Origin: Aralia elata
Taxonomy: Eukaryota > Streptophyta > Magnoliopsida > Apiales > Araliaceae
DNA: 64,000 bases
Assembly (NCBI GenBank): GCA_034770075.1
Contig: CM068384.1
Coordinates: 98,580,433 to 98,644,432, forward strand
Direction of reading: 5' to 3'
Shown here: positions 1 through 11,885 of the stretch, in pieces
Layout: the number at the start of each line of letters is the position of its first letter
Position numbering within the stretch: position 1 is the first letter of the stretch
Notes under the pieces: generated by a model
What the model saw: only the letters and a program-made list of their open reading frames with translations
Databases searched by the model: none
Told to the model about the DNA's origin: nothing
Translations under genes and position numbers: made by a program

Positions 1-156
1 TATCATTTTATCAGTGTTATTTTATGATCTATTCGGTCATTAAATTCAATAAATATTTATCCATTACTGATGAGAATATTATTTTCGATTGCAAGTTCTT
101 GAGCTTGGGGATTTCGAGTTTTAATTCGATAAGAAGTCAAGCTTTTGAACGAGCCA

Positions 157-200
<44 letters not shown>

Positions 201-978
201 TATGTAGATATGTATATATACATATATATGTAGATATGTATATATATATAGTTCAAAGCTTCAAGCTTTGATAATTTTATTGTATTATTTTTATTTTTAT
301 GTTCAGGAATTATCATCCAACGACTCATGAGCTACTCAACCTTGAACTTGAACTCATTTTATATTTCATATTAGAAAAATATGATTTATTTTTTTTTATT
401 GTATATTTCATATATTTAATTAGTATGTATAATACGAATATATACGAGCTATAAACGAGCATAATAAACGTGTCTAATGCTAATCTTAAAAAGTTTAAGG
501 TTTAATAAGTTTATAAATGTAGTTTCGAGTATTTCGGGACAGAACTTTCAGATTCTGGTTGAGCCTCAATGATCTTATTTGTTTGCTTTCAGAACAACTC
601 ATTGATACTTATCCTGGAAAAAGATTACAAAATGAAGCCTAATCTATACTGAACTAATTCTGCAGATTCTGAAACAAACCTTAGGCATAGTTTTGGATCT
701 GTTTTACAATCATTTACGTTATCATTTTCCGATAACCAAAAGAGTTTACATTATACAGGAGCGGTGTAAGGATCATGATACGTCATTTAAACAAGAATAA
801 TTTTGCCAAACATAAGTACTTCATTAATGATGTATTATAATCCAAACACCGCGGCTCGTATTATACACTGCCGATTTATGAAACTTTAATCCTAACCAAA
901 AAGCATGAATTCCTAGTTCATTCCATTCACATTCTTTTCAAATGAGTGGAATCTTCTTATAATGATATTCACATCAAA

Positions 979-1016
<38 letters not shown>

Positions 1017-1987
1017 CTATGTTGAATATTCATCAAGCTAACACACCAATTCTTACTATACCTCTCTAATAGACCATGTCATAGATTTCATTGACTCCAC
1101 TAAATAAATTTTGGAAAGACAAATTGTGGTCCAAGAAAAATTGTCAAATTAATAAGAAGTTAACTATCACTAGAAAACATCCTGCATATATTTGAAGGAA
1201 GATCAGACCTACAAGAAATTATAATGTTCACTAAGAAACAAAAATATCGTGTCAATTCCACAAACTAAGTAAAAGACTATCTACCCAAGTAAGAAAACTT
1301 CTTGGAGTTGTACTTTCAAGAGAATTAGGGAATAACATAAAGGCTTTCTGTTCCATTAGTTGGTGTTTGATACTTGTTGCCTCTCACATAAGAATCATTT
1401 AAATGTCAACTAATTTTATGTTGAATGTGAATTGCGACTAAGGTGAAACTGTAAGCGATAAAATAGAATAGTAATATGTGAGTCTCTGCTTTACACCCTC
1501 CTATCCAATGTTTTCATATACGTTGATATTTAATATGACATGAATTTATCGTCATATATAGCAACACACTTACCTAAGATTTACAAATCCCTTAACACAG
1601 TAGCTATGGATTCAAGGAGGGAAAGAGAGACGAAAAGAGTAGCTGGCATTTAATAAATGAAATGCAGTCGATTCAAGTAAACTACAGTTTTAATGTACTT
1701 CAAGAGAACTCATTATACCAATGCTTAGAAACAACATTACAAGTTCAAGACTTGGGAAACAGCTGCTAAAAATGGATTTCATTCTTTTAGATTATAAGGG
1801 TATAACAACCGATGAAAATTCTACAAATTTCATCCCATATTGTACAAGTAACAAAAAACGTGTACATGGTTGAAATCGACCAAAAAAAAAAGAATTAAAG
1901 AATTCCTATCAGAAAAGAATGTCAATGAATTTCTCTATCTCATTTTCTATTCACACAAAAAGAATGGATTGATCAACAATTTACCAG
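1..1987. other. Intergenic region, no gene seen
   Basis: No supportable gene was found. The stretch is AT-rich and holds two (AT)n microsatellites, at about 158-194 (followed by a degenerate ATGTAGATATGT pattern to about 250) and 981-1013. Short open frames over 137-328 encode only Tyr-Ile repeats translated from the microsatellite and are not genes. The last few hundred bases before 1,988 probably include the 3' UTR of the minus-strand IQM gene, but no polyadenylation site could be fixed. Confidence 0.6.
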
Positions 1988-4680
1988 TCATAATGGTTTC
2001 TCAATTGCAGTTCCTCTAGAATGTCGAGAGCTTCTTGAATGCAGCTCTACAGGAGTTGGAGAACTGGCCACTTGAATTTCTCCACTAAAACTGGTTGGTG
2101 TAGATACCCGAAATGAATTGCTTAATGATCTTAGGCAGGGAGAAATTCTTGGAGACAAGTTCGCTTGCTCCAAAGTGTGAGATTGGAGGCCCGAGGGATA
2201 ATCCCTCAAACAGCCGATTCGAGGTCCAGCTCCAGTACTCCATTTGCAAGACAGCTGCTTTCCTAGTTGATATGACTTCATTCCTTTATGAGAATTAATT
2301 CTCTGGAGAATACATTCCTTCGGAATAGTCTCTTCTATTGCTTCTCTGTCTTCTTCATCAAACATGTTTTGCATCGCTATCTTCTCATTTTGCTCAGAAT
2401 CAACTGATTCTTCTGCAGTCTCATAGCCGTCTAATGGTGATTCCAGTCGGAAACTATTGGAGCTCAATTGAACAGCTTGTTTCTCACTCTTTAGTCTCAC
2501 AAGCAAATCATCCCTTTTTGGTATTTCAATATTGGGTAGTTTTCGAGAAAAGCTACTAGACAGACTTGGGTTAGGAAGTTCAAGTGCTGGAGAAGGTTCT
2601 TGTACTGTTGAATTGGTTTTCTCTAAGGTCAAGTCTTCGGCATCAACCTCTTCCGTTTCCAAGTGATCCTTTACATTCATGTCTTCATCAGATGAGTGGC
2701 TTCTCATGTGACTAATGCACTTTTTGCCAACAGATTCTTCTTCATCATCCACCGAATCCATCTGAGCATATAAAGTGAAAAATAATAAGCATATGATCTT
2801 TTACAAACTACAATCTATTCGTGACACATCTAAAAGCAATAGGTATTGACTCTTGTACTCAATTTACCTTAACATCAGTGATATCCACATCATTCTCCTT
2901 GAGGAATGAAACGAAATCCTGAAAATTTTCTGGCGTTGGTTGATAATGGCCACTGTGAGGCCAGACAGCCTGTTGTTCATCGAAAAATAAAACAAAGTTA
3001 ATTAACAAACTCAACTTTGAATTACCATATACAAATCGTATAGTAATTGTGATATGGAACAAAAAAAAAAGCATACCTTTAGGATGCCATTTTCAACGAC
3101 TATTCTCCCGGCTGCCAATGTGGCACCACCAGCCAGGAAGCTTGAATGCTGAAATGTGCCTTTCTTCTTTTTGCCAACATATAAGGTCCTTGATGTGCTG
3201 AGGACAAAGATCCACTTAGCACCTTTGGTTCCTTCAGTGGTATCAAGAAACTCCCCAGTTTGGTTGTATAATAGCTTCCCATCCTCTACCACCACTTCGT
3301 ATGCCATTCTTTCCATCTGTGACAAGGGAAATGAAAGTAGGTAAGAAACTTGCTAAAGCCCTAAAGAAACAGTTTGTTTATTATGTAATAGAAGAAAAAA
3401 ATAGACGACCATAAGAAAAGGGACGCACCGGACCAAGATACTTTATGCATTGCTTTTGAAGTTTTGATCGAGAACATTTTTCAACAAGATTGACCTCCTT
3501 TCCTTCTCCAATATCCAGCCTGCATAATGGTACAGATGATTAATAATCATTAACAAAATTTCAAATATCTGAATGTTTGTTCAAATTAACACAAAAAGGT
3601 TTATCTTCGTTCGAAAATTCTTAAAAAATTACCAGTAGAAGAATGGTTCGTTGCTTTGAGAATGCAGCCACTTAACGTAGTAAAAGTGAAGATTGTGTCC
3701 ATAACGATGTCGTGGATCAATCTGTTGCACATGAAAAAGAAATAGAATTCCCAGTTAATGACAATTCAACTTTCTAAGCGTAAGCAGATAAATAAATCTA
3801 ACTTTATAAGTGATGAATTCACTTACTGCCTCAAGCCAATGTTGTAAAGCAAGTTTCCGGGCTTTACAATTCTTTGATAAGCCTTTACCAACCTAAGAAA
3901 AATCAAGGGAAAAAAATCAGAACTCTCAATTCATTGTATAAACCTAGAAAAGAATATCGAAAAAAAACAATAGTTGGTTTGAATTTACCTTGGCAGCTCT
4001 TGTTCTTGCTCTTGACCAACGTGAAATGGCAGTCTCGTGTTTTTCTAGATCAAAGAAGGATATAGAACTACGCTTGAGCTCTGCAAAATCTAATAGCTTC
4101 CACCTAAAATCATTATCAAAAAAATGCATTAGAAGGAGATAAAAACCTACAGAAAATGCAAAGAAATCAATGGATAAAATAGATAAAAAGTTTCAAGCAG
4201 CAGAAAAATATACCAGCTCTGCTCAATGAGAACTGCACAATCAGCCAACTTTCTTCTTGTCCGAAAGCTTTTGTACACTTTTTGCAACTTTATCGCCGCT
4301 TGATGTTTGGGGTTGCTTGAATCCAAAATGGGCAACCTTAAAGTCTTCTCAATCATGCTATCGGATCTTAAAGATTGATTCTTGATCTCTATGCCTTCAG
4401 AACTCGGTGTAATAACCAAATTCTTTTCGGACAAAGGAGCTTTAAAAGAGTTCATTATTTCATTGTCTCCCCTTCTAAAGCTAACAGATCCTTCCATCAT
4501 CTTTATAGAACCCACTGATTTCATAATAGTGGGTTCAGAATCTTGGTTCTTGAAACTGATGGACCGGACCGGCGTCTTTGCTTCCTCATCCCCAAAACAG
4601 ATGGATTTTACAATAACAGATTCAATGCCGCTTTCTATATCATTATACGCAGCAAGTGGGCACGAAAAAGGTATCCCCAT
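1988..4680 (-). CDS. IQM2: IQ-motif calmodulin-binding protein, IQM family (IQM2-like)
   Basis: Plant IQM proteins bind calmodulin through one IQ motif; family members act in calcium signalling and stress responses, but the biochemical role of IQM2 is poorly known. Eight coding exons join in phase: 4680-4214, 4103-3989, 3892-3827, 3721-3633, 3519-3429, 3316-3077, 2969-2868 and 2761-1988, giving 647 aa. All introns are GT-AG. The IQ-like motif (LQKVYKSFRTRRKLA) lies near residues 130-145 at the end of exon 1. The conserved IQM core follows, with WWKLLDFAELKRSSISFF, RWSRARTRAAK, DPRHRYGHNLHFYY and PTPENFQDFVSFLKENDVD. The last exon encodes an acidic, Ser-rich tail of 257 aa with low-complexity DDEEES and EEDREAIEE runs. 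The length fits the longer IQM members, and IQM2 is supported by the nearby PUT4-like gene. The start is the first in-frame ATG after the leader intron, with the typical MGIPFSCP opening. Exact paralogue assignment is inference. Confidence 0.9.
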
Positions 4681-4724
4681 ACGCCTTCAAAAGGGATTTT
4701 GAATATCCTATCAGGCCTAATTTC

Positions 4725-5528
4725 CTGCTAAGAGAATTGTTACCTATAAGTATATATTAATAAGAACTAGTAAGTTTTAAAAATTATTAGAAGGCTTAGA
4801 TTCAAGTGCGGGCAGCAAATCAATTACAGAGAGGATAGAACTATAAACCAAAAAACTAGTGTGATTTTTGCTAAAATATAAGAAAATCATTACCAAATAC
4901 ACGTCCATATAAAATTTCTTTTTCTTCAATTATGGAAGAAGGTTCCCTTCCATTTCATATCAACCATAATACAAACATGAAACACCCCACATTTGCTTAT
5001 GTGCTGATTGCTGAATATATAAATAATATATACAAGACAAGCAAGAGTGTGAATGAGCTGTAAAATCACTCACTCTAAGAGAAAATCAAAAGCTGCAAAT
5101 TGCAATCAACCAATTTAAAAAATTCCAAAGATCTATAATTTCCTTTTGTAAGAACCCAAAATTTATTTTCTTGCACTTCAGAGAAATGTCAAGTTATACA
5201 TGAATTTCATCAATGCAAAAAAACATATATTTTTCACACCACATAACACAAATGAATACAAATAACTATTAACTAGGCTACCCATTTCATCAAATACTAA
5301 ACATCCACTAAGCAATAAGGAAAGATTTGCAGCAGCTAGTAATAACAAACAAACAAAAAAGAAGAAGATTTTAAAGGCCAAATTCAAGAAACCCAAAAGA
5401 AGCATTGCATCAAAATAAAAGGTTAACAAAAACATATTAGAATCCACCATCATTATATACAAGAAATTAACCAGCAAGCATAAACAAGAAAAAATTCACA
5501 AATTTGGAGGAAAGAAGAAAGACCGTAC
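4725..5528 (-). other. Intron in the 5' UTR of the IQM gene
   Basis: Upstream of the IQM start codon, a strong acceptor (TCTCTTAGCAG, AG at 4726-4725) and a donor (TTAAG|GTACGG, GT at 5528-5527) define a likely 804-nt leader intron on the minus strand. The ORFs inside it are not conserved-looking. Leader introns are common in plant signalling genes and often raise expression. This is a prediction from splice-site match only. Confidence 0.55.
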
Positions 5529-5699
5529 CTTAAAATGGTGAGCTAATTTTGAATTGAAGAAAGATGGGATTTTCTTCTCTTTTTTTTGTTTGGGTGGAAA
5601 AAGAATTTCTCTTTTCTTTTCCTTTTCTTGTTCTCGAGATTTTCCAAAAGTTCACAAAAAGATATGATGCCGTACTCTCCTCCACTGCCTCCTGTTTGT

Positions 5700-5706
5700 T
5701 TATATA
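5700..5706 (-). promoter_or_regulatory. TATA box of the IQM gene
   Basis: On the minus strand the sequence reads CTCCTATATAAACAAAC, containing a consensus TATATAA. It lies about 170 nt upstream of the predicted leader-intron donor, which leaves room for a first untranslated exon starting roughly 30 nt downstream of the box. The minus-strand leader is rich in GA/AAG, and the promoter proper would extend toward higher coordinates. Confidence 0.55.
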
Positions 5707-6109
5707 GGAGGAGAAGTGGCAGACAGACGGGGTTTATAGAGAGAGGGAGAGACAGAGTCTAAACAGTAAGCACGTGGAAATGACTTTTCCTTCATTTTTT
5801 GAAGGGAAAATCCAATTTCCCTTTTTATTTTCCTCGCATTATTGATTATCCCAATGTTTGTTTGAAGTTTGAACGAGAATTTTGAATTCCAATTTCCATC
5901 CATAATTATCCATCTTAATTATGAATTTAAAGATATTTTAAATTAACCTACAAAAATTAATAATTATAACTTTATATTTTAAAATGGACAAAATATTGAA
6001 TATTATTATAAATTAATTCACATATAGTTATTTTGATAATTATCAAGTCACATGTAGTTCTTTTAGCTCAAGTTGGTGGATTATCTAATTATATTCTTCG
6101 TTCAAGTAT

Positions 6110-6390
6110 TACAACTTAAGAAAATAGTATTTTTTTTCTTTTCAAATTATAAGATCAATATTGACTTTTTAAAAGTTAATTTCAAATACTTTTAAGCTCA
6201 AAATTCATGACATGAATTCATTAAGTTTATGCTCGTATGATTATGAATATCATAAGCTACCTAAAAAGTACTACTAGTTATAAGTTTTCAAAACTTAAAT
6301 AAATCATGTCAATTTCAAATTTAAAAATATCTCTAATTAATTTTTAGAAAGTCAATATTCGTCTTATAATTTAAAACGAATGGAGTACTA
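6110..6390. mobile_element. Degenerate Stowaway-like MITE
   Basis: The left side has ATTATAAGATCAATATTGAC followed by TTTTTAAAAGTTAATTTCAAA, and the right side ends AGTCAATATTCGTCTTATAA before AACGAATGGAGTACTA. The two ends are imperfect reverse complements, and the terminal ATGGAGTA resembles the Stowaway end GGGAGTA. Boundaries are approximate. Confidence 0.45.
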
Positions 6391-7350
6391 TAGAATTAAG
6401 TGTATAAATCAGGTATAGAACCATTTATTTGCTTGATCATATTCACGAAAACTAGAAAGTACATTTTAGTTTTCATTTCACTACAGAAACAAATTAAATT
6501 TCATTTTTATGACTAACATTGAAGATTAATTCAGTCAATCAGAACATGAAAAAATTGAGCGGATACCTACTCAATCAAAAAATGAAATTCGAGCTACAAA
6601 TTTTTATATCGCAAAAATAATAAAATATAATATAGAAATTAACAATTGTCGAAAATATGTCGCATCTCGCTTCCCGCATTCCATATCTAATAAGTATATC
6701 TGCAATCACCCGATAGATGAAACTAACTCTCTATGTATAGAGAATTCAAGTTCTCAAAAGAAAAAAAAGGGCCCCAACAAAATAAAAATTAAAGAACGAG
6801 AGATATAAGTTCAAATTAAGAGAAAATAAAATTACGCAAAAAGAGAAGAAAAAAAACTCCACGAAAAAGAGAAAATAACAATAAAAAAAGATATCGATAG
6901 TAACAAAATAAAATTAGGAGAAGATCTCTTCAAAACTTGAAGGCTAAGATTTCCTGTTAAAGATAGAAGAGAGACTTTGACAGAGAGTAACTTTATTTAA
7001 GTAATTAAGCTTTATTTATATTTTCAATTAAAATTATTTTTCCGCAAAAAAAGAAAAAAAATAATCCTATTACCTACGAAAATACATGAAATTTTCTCGG
7101 AAATTTTCAAGGTCCTAGTAAAAGTCAATTCAAATAGTAGTGGGAGTTGACCTGTTGGAGTTATCGCCATTGCTTAGGCAAGATGTATAGAATTCTGACC
7201 TCCAAGTAACCGGGTAACGTAGCTTAGCTTGCAAGCTTTTCATTATTTATTTATTACTATTGCATCACATAAAAGTAAACATCAAATTCAATTATATTAA
7301 ATATAATTAAATTAAGAAAATTCTGACCATATCTCTATATATAAATTATC

Positions 7351-7781
7351 GTTTTGAAACTCGGTTCGAACCGGCCGGTTCAACCTGTTAAATCGAAAAT
7401 TAGTTCTATGTTTGGTTCAGTTTAGCCCCGTTAAACCAGTTTGGTCAAAACTCAGATTGAACTAGTTGACCACCGGTCGAACTGGTGGTTCAATCGATAA
7501 AACCGGTTAAGTTGACCCAGTGAATCGATTTTTTATTATTTTTTTTGTACTAAATTTTTTTAATATTAAAATTAACCACTTTTAATAATATTGTAACTCA
7601 ACTTTATTATGTTTTAATTCATAAAAAATGAGATTTTTTAAAATTTTAGTAATTACTAATAATATATATTTTTATATATTTATGACGTCACCGGTTCAAT
7701 AACGGTTCAACTAGTAGTTGAACCAGTAACTCATCCACCCAATAACTTTTTCGGTTCGATGACCGGTCCGGGTCTGAAAAC
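7351..7781. mobile_element. MITE with CGGTTCGAACCGG-type ends
   Basis: The left end reads GTTTTGAAACTCGGTTCGAA and the right end reads GACCGGTCCGGGTCTGAAAAC, imperfect inverted repeats rich in ACCGGTT. Internal ACCGGTTCAA motifs recur. Elements like this are common in plant genomes and are usually classed as hAT-like nonautonomous repeats. A more decayed relative with the same ACTGGTGGTTCA theme lies near 48,735-48,850. Confidence 0.55.
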
Positions 7782-8076
7782 ATTGATATAAATTGGCATC
7801 ATTGTGTCGCTGACATTAGCTGTGTAAAGATGTCACAATATTTTTTTTATCTTTAAAAGTTTAATTATATTATTATTTTATCTACAATATAATTGTATCA
7901 TAATTTTTTGTATTCATAAAAATTTAGTTATATTATTATTTTATTTTCTTAATTAATGAAAAGTTTTATTATTTTTTATTTAACCTTTGGAATTTCGTAG
8001 GACTTTTATTTTAATTTCGTACTAATTACAAATGTAACGTGAGTTTGTAAAACAGGTTGCTATATATTAATTATTA

Positions 8077-8367
8077 CATCCGTCCTCAAAAAGTTGATTA
8101 AAAGTACAAAAAAAATTATTCTTAAAAAAATAAAATAAAATATATAAAGTGAAGAGTAAGTATGTTATTTAATAGAGTCTATTAGTATAAAAAAATAAAA
8201 AGTACTTATCATTTTATATAATCTTGTGGGGTCACTAAAAATATATTTAAAATATTTTTTACTCCCATTTATTAATTTTTATTTTTATTTTTTTTAATAT
8301 ATGTAAAAAATATAGTATGTTCATCTTTTTAAGTACGGAGCCTTTTGAGTTTTGAGGACGGAGAGAG
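8077..8367. mobile_element. Stowaway MITE, 291 bp
   Basis: The element starts CATCCGTCCTCAAAAAGTTG and ends TTTTGAGGACGGAGAGAG. These are terminal inverted repeats, flanked on both sides by TA, the target preference of Tc1/Mariner-derived Stowaway MITEs. There is no coding capacity. Confidence 0.75.
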
Positions 8368-8540
8368 TATGATTTAGTTGGTGCGGTAACGTAGCTTAAC
8401 TTGCAAGCTTTCCATTATTACTATTACATCACATTAAAATAAACATCAAAATCAATTATATCAAGGGAGATGATAATTTCATAATTGAAAAGACCAATTT
8501 AACGCAACTTTACAATATATTATGTGCATTGTACAATTGT

Positions 8541-8794
8541 GCAATACATGTATTTTTTTTTTATTTTTTTTTGATAATGTGGGTTTCCCAACCCGCGGGT
8601 CGGACTAATCCCCCACCCGAACCAAGCTTTGCGCATAGGCTCCGCCTAAGACATGGCGTCACCCTGAATAATGCGATCCGTGGCCACTTCAAATGTTGCT
8701 AGTGGGAGTCGATCCTGAGTTGTCCGGGTTTACGGTTCGTTCCCAGGGCGGCTTGCACCACTGCGCCAAGTGTTGTGGTTGCAATACATGTATT
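8541..8794 (-). mobile_element. tRNA-derived SINE with 14-bp TSD
   Basis: The body is 8555-8780 on the minus strand. It begins with a pol III A-box-like TTGGCGCAGTGGTGCAAG, has a B-box-like GATCGACTCCC, and ends in an A-rich tail seen on the plus strand as T8-TTATTT-type runs at 8553-8572. A perfect duplication GCAATACATGTATT flanks it at 8541-8554 and 8781-8794. GC content is well above the surroundings. Intact TSDs suggest a fairly recent insertion. Confidence 0.85.
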
Positions 8795-9854
8795 GAGTCA
8801 TATTAATATTTTCAACGGTAAAAATATTAATTCTTTGTATTAAAAATAATCAAATTAAGGAAATAATTAGGACCATATATATTAGAGTCTTGTTATGTAT
8901 TGCGATAAATTTACGTCGAATTATAATTATAAAATTTATAGTACATGAGATTGGTAGGAATTATAAGAGGGTCTTACTTATTATACATTTCTCTAAAAAA
9001 TTTGATAATAATACTTATCTACGTAACTGACATTATGACAATCAAAAAGCTAATTTAAATATTCATATTATATATCATTTTTCTATATATTAACTATGAT
9101 TTTAGTTGGTGGAATGATGTAGTTGCTTATGTAGAGTATTAAGGATGTGTATGAGTTGGTGTAAGGTTTGAATATTAATTAAAATATTAGCTAGTTTTCT
9201 CTTTTCTTGAATGTTGATGTTTTGATAGTGAAAGCTTTGGAGTCCTTGAAACTTCATGCATGGCGACCCACTAGTTGACTGCAAAGTATATATAGTATAC
9301 CCATAATTAATTAAGCAACTTCTTTGCTGAGTTAATAACAACAAAGAGTTGTTGGGAAGCGCAAGTCTCACCTCATATAATTAATCAAATTAAACAAATA
9401 TTCAATCTTATAGTATATGGTTTCACTTAATTTGATATGCATATGTTTGTATATTTGGGATAAATGAGTTGGTTCTTACAATAACCTTAAAAATACATAA
9501 TTTTAAATATTTTATTAATGACAATTTTTTCAATTCACTAAGTTTATCAATAATAATTTTAACCTTTTATCATTTTATTACGTAAAATTATGTCATTTTG
9601 AATTGTTATCCAACTTTATTAATGATAATTTTAACATCGACTCTCTTAGCTCGTTCTAAGTCATATACCACTTTTACTTAATAGTTTTTGGATATCAAAT
9701 AGATCTTTTTAAAAAGTAATTTTAAGTTGATTGATTTTCTCTCTTCTGTAATTAATTTTGTTTTATTATTTTATTACTTAAATTTTTTTTGTCTTAAACT
9801 GTTACCACAACTGACTAACTGGCGTGGCAACCACAATAAAAATGAAGGTTTAGA

Positions 9855-10190
9855 TGGTGTTTGATAAATCTAAGTAATTAAGATCTGAATAGTTAATATA
9901 TCTTAATAAATTAGATTATCTGAATGAAATAGCATATGAATCTAAAAAACTCTTTGATAACTAAAAAGTATAAAACATCTAAATGACACTATTTTACCAT
10001 TTTAACCCTCTGAGTTATTTAAAATATTTATTTGAATGATCTTAAAATTTGAAATTGAAGGAGTACAATATTTATTGAGGCTATTTTTGTCCATAAATTT
10101 TAAATAAACTATTAAGAGGCAACTCTTAATAGTTAAGATTTAGATTTCTGTCTTACTGATTAAGAGGCAAAAAAAAATTTACCAAACAAA
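9855..10190. mobile_element. hAT-like MITE
   Basis: The element opens GATGGTGTTTGATAAATCTA and closes ATTTACCAAACAAATTT. It has internal inverted stretches such as TCTGAATAGTTAA versus TTAATAGTTAAGATTTAGA. The TGGTGTTTGATAAA ... TTTACCAAACA ends are typical of hAT-derived MITEs in plants. Boundaries are approximate. Confidence 0.55.
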
Positions 10191-10667
10191 TTTTGCATCT
10201 GACCGAATCAAAAACATGTCAATTAAAAAACATTCACACACAAATAAACACCACATTAGTCTTAGTAAGCAAGTAAAGCCTATCCATTTGACCTTTTCAA
10301 AAACTTTTAGAATGTTTGACTGGCCAAATCTGTCAAATCCTCATATCTTTTTGCTATGAGGTTATACGTACCTGGTCATTCCTAGCTAGTACTAATTACT
10401 AGGAAAGAATGAAATCTTCATTTACATTTGAAATGTGAATATTCTTTTACCAACCCTTAAAAATTGCCAACTTTTTGAATTATTGATAGTATTAATTGAA
10501 ATTCATATCTTTATTGTTGGAATCTTCCCTCTTTTAGAAAATGGAAAGCAAATAGGTAATATTAATATAATGGAATTTTCATTGATTAATGTGTGTGAAC
10601 AAAATGAGCATGCAGACTTTAACCTTTACAACCTATGTATGTATACTTACATGTATAAAGTGCATAT

Positions 10668-10890
10668 TTGGTTATTCAGTTTTTGCTGAATTTGACACGT
10701 TTAAAGCGTTTGAAAGTTCAAACACATTTAAAAATCTTATTCGTATAATAATAATTTATTTTAAACAAAATTTATTTAACTCACAAACGCAACGTTTGAG
10801 CCTCAAACGCAACATATCAAAATTAGTATGGTGCATTTGAAAATCCAAACGTTGCAAACACTACGCCACAAATGCTGATAACCGAACAAA
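10668..10890. mobile_element. Small MITE-like inverted repeat
   Basis: The left end TTTGGTTATTCAGTTTTTGC and the right end AATGCTGATAACCGAACAAA are imperfect reverse complements about 220 bp apart. The interior has repeated AAACG(C/T) motifs (CGTTTGAAAG, CAAACGCAACG, CCAAACGTTGC). It is probably a nonautonomous hAT-type element. Confidence 0.45.
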
Positions 10891-11489
10891 CTCAAAGATT
10901 TAAACACAGTACACACTATGAGAAACATAAACATGTGTCATGTGTGTAAAATATTTACGTTAGGATGACAAAAATATAAATATAAACAGTAAATATAAAA
11001 TAACGTGTGTGCGGTTATAATTTGATTGATGATTTTTTTTCTTATAAGTGGGTCCAATATTTACAGTCAACCACATTCAGACACGTCGATTTGAATCCAA
11101 TACCATTTGTATCCTTGTTTCTTGTATATTAAGCAATTTAAAAATACTAATATTAAAGCTTAATTACAACACGTACTTCAAAACCAGTTACAAAGCAAAG
11201 AGAAGGGACTAAAAATTAAATTAATCATATCAAAGTACTATATATGTCGGAGACTAAACATTGATTAGTGATGCCAAACTATTTGTCCAAATTAGTAGTA
11301 CATACATGATTTGACGACGAATAAGTCTAGGGGACATGGAAAAAGGGACACAATTTTTTTTTTTTTAAATTCATAGTATAAATATATTTGGACTAAACCC
11401 AAAGAAAAAAAAAAGCAAAGAAAATTAGAAATGTCCAATTTTTGGGTCCCAAAAAAAGGTCCGCATAGGAGGACTCCCGACGACACATG

Positions 11490-11885
11490 CATTTGCATTA
11501 CAATAAGTCTACACGGACCGGCTTTTTGGACCGGAATATTGGACATTTTGCAGTTAGCTTGCCTTTTTTATTTTGTATTTATTCCAAACATATTTATACT
11601 ATGGATTTAAAAAAAACAAAAAAATCCAAAAAAATTATGTGTAATTTGGATATATATCAAAAAAATGGTGTATGGGCTCATACAATCATTTTTTTGATAT
11701 ATATCCAAATTACACCTAATTTTTTTGGATTTTTTTATTTTTTATTTTTTAAATTCATAGTATAAATATGTTTGAAATAAATTAAAAAAAAAAGAAAAAG
11801 AAAAAAGCAAGCTAACTGCAAAATGTCTAACATTCCGGTCTAAAAAGCCGGTCTGTGTAGAACTACTCTTTGCATTATAATACTA
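11490..11885. repeat. Long fold-back (hairpin) with arms of about 180 nt
   Basis: The left arm runs from GCATTACAATAAGTCTACAC through CCGGCTTTTTGGACCGG and GCAGTTAGCTTGC to GGATATATATCAAAAAAATG. The right arm is its near-complete reverse complement, ending with AAGCCGGTCTGTGTAGAACT. The loop is only about 20 nt (GTGTATGGGCTCATACAAT). A partial third copy of the arm lies upstream at about 11,350-11,470. No transposase remnant is seen. Such hairpins behave as MITEs and can yield 24-nt siRNA if transcribed. Confidence 0.75.

Larger units (their letters stand above)
7207..8464. repeat. Direct repeat pair of about 85 bp flanking 1.1 kb
   Basis: Bases 7207-7300 (GGTAACGTAGCTTAGCTTGC...) recur diverged at 8385-8464 (GGTAACGTAGCTTAACTTGC...) in the same orientation. 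Both continue into TTCCATTATT/TTTCATTATT and CATCACAT. Similarity to the first copy seems to resume near 8840-8890, beyond a SINE. This suggests an old tandem duplication later interrupted by insertions rather than LTRs, because no primer-binding site or coding remnant is visible between them. Confidence 0.5.

Noticed and set aside
24..328. Overlapping open frames on both strands with Tyr-Ile repeats (also near 18,750, 23,050, 31,220 and 43,500)
   Set aside because: They are translations of (AT)n microsatellites; the same peptide pattern appears wherever the repeat occurs, with no flanking conservation.
7207..8464. The 85-bp direct repeats read as LTRs of a small retroelement
   Set aside because: The repeats do not start TG or end CA, there is no primer-binding site or polypurine tract, and the space between is filled by MITEs.
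9102..9371. 89-codon minus-strand open frame
   Set aside because: No known domain and no supporting neighbours; composition matches the intergenic background. A transcript cannot be excluded.
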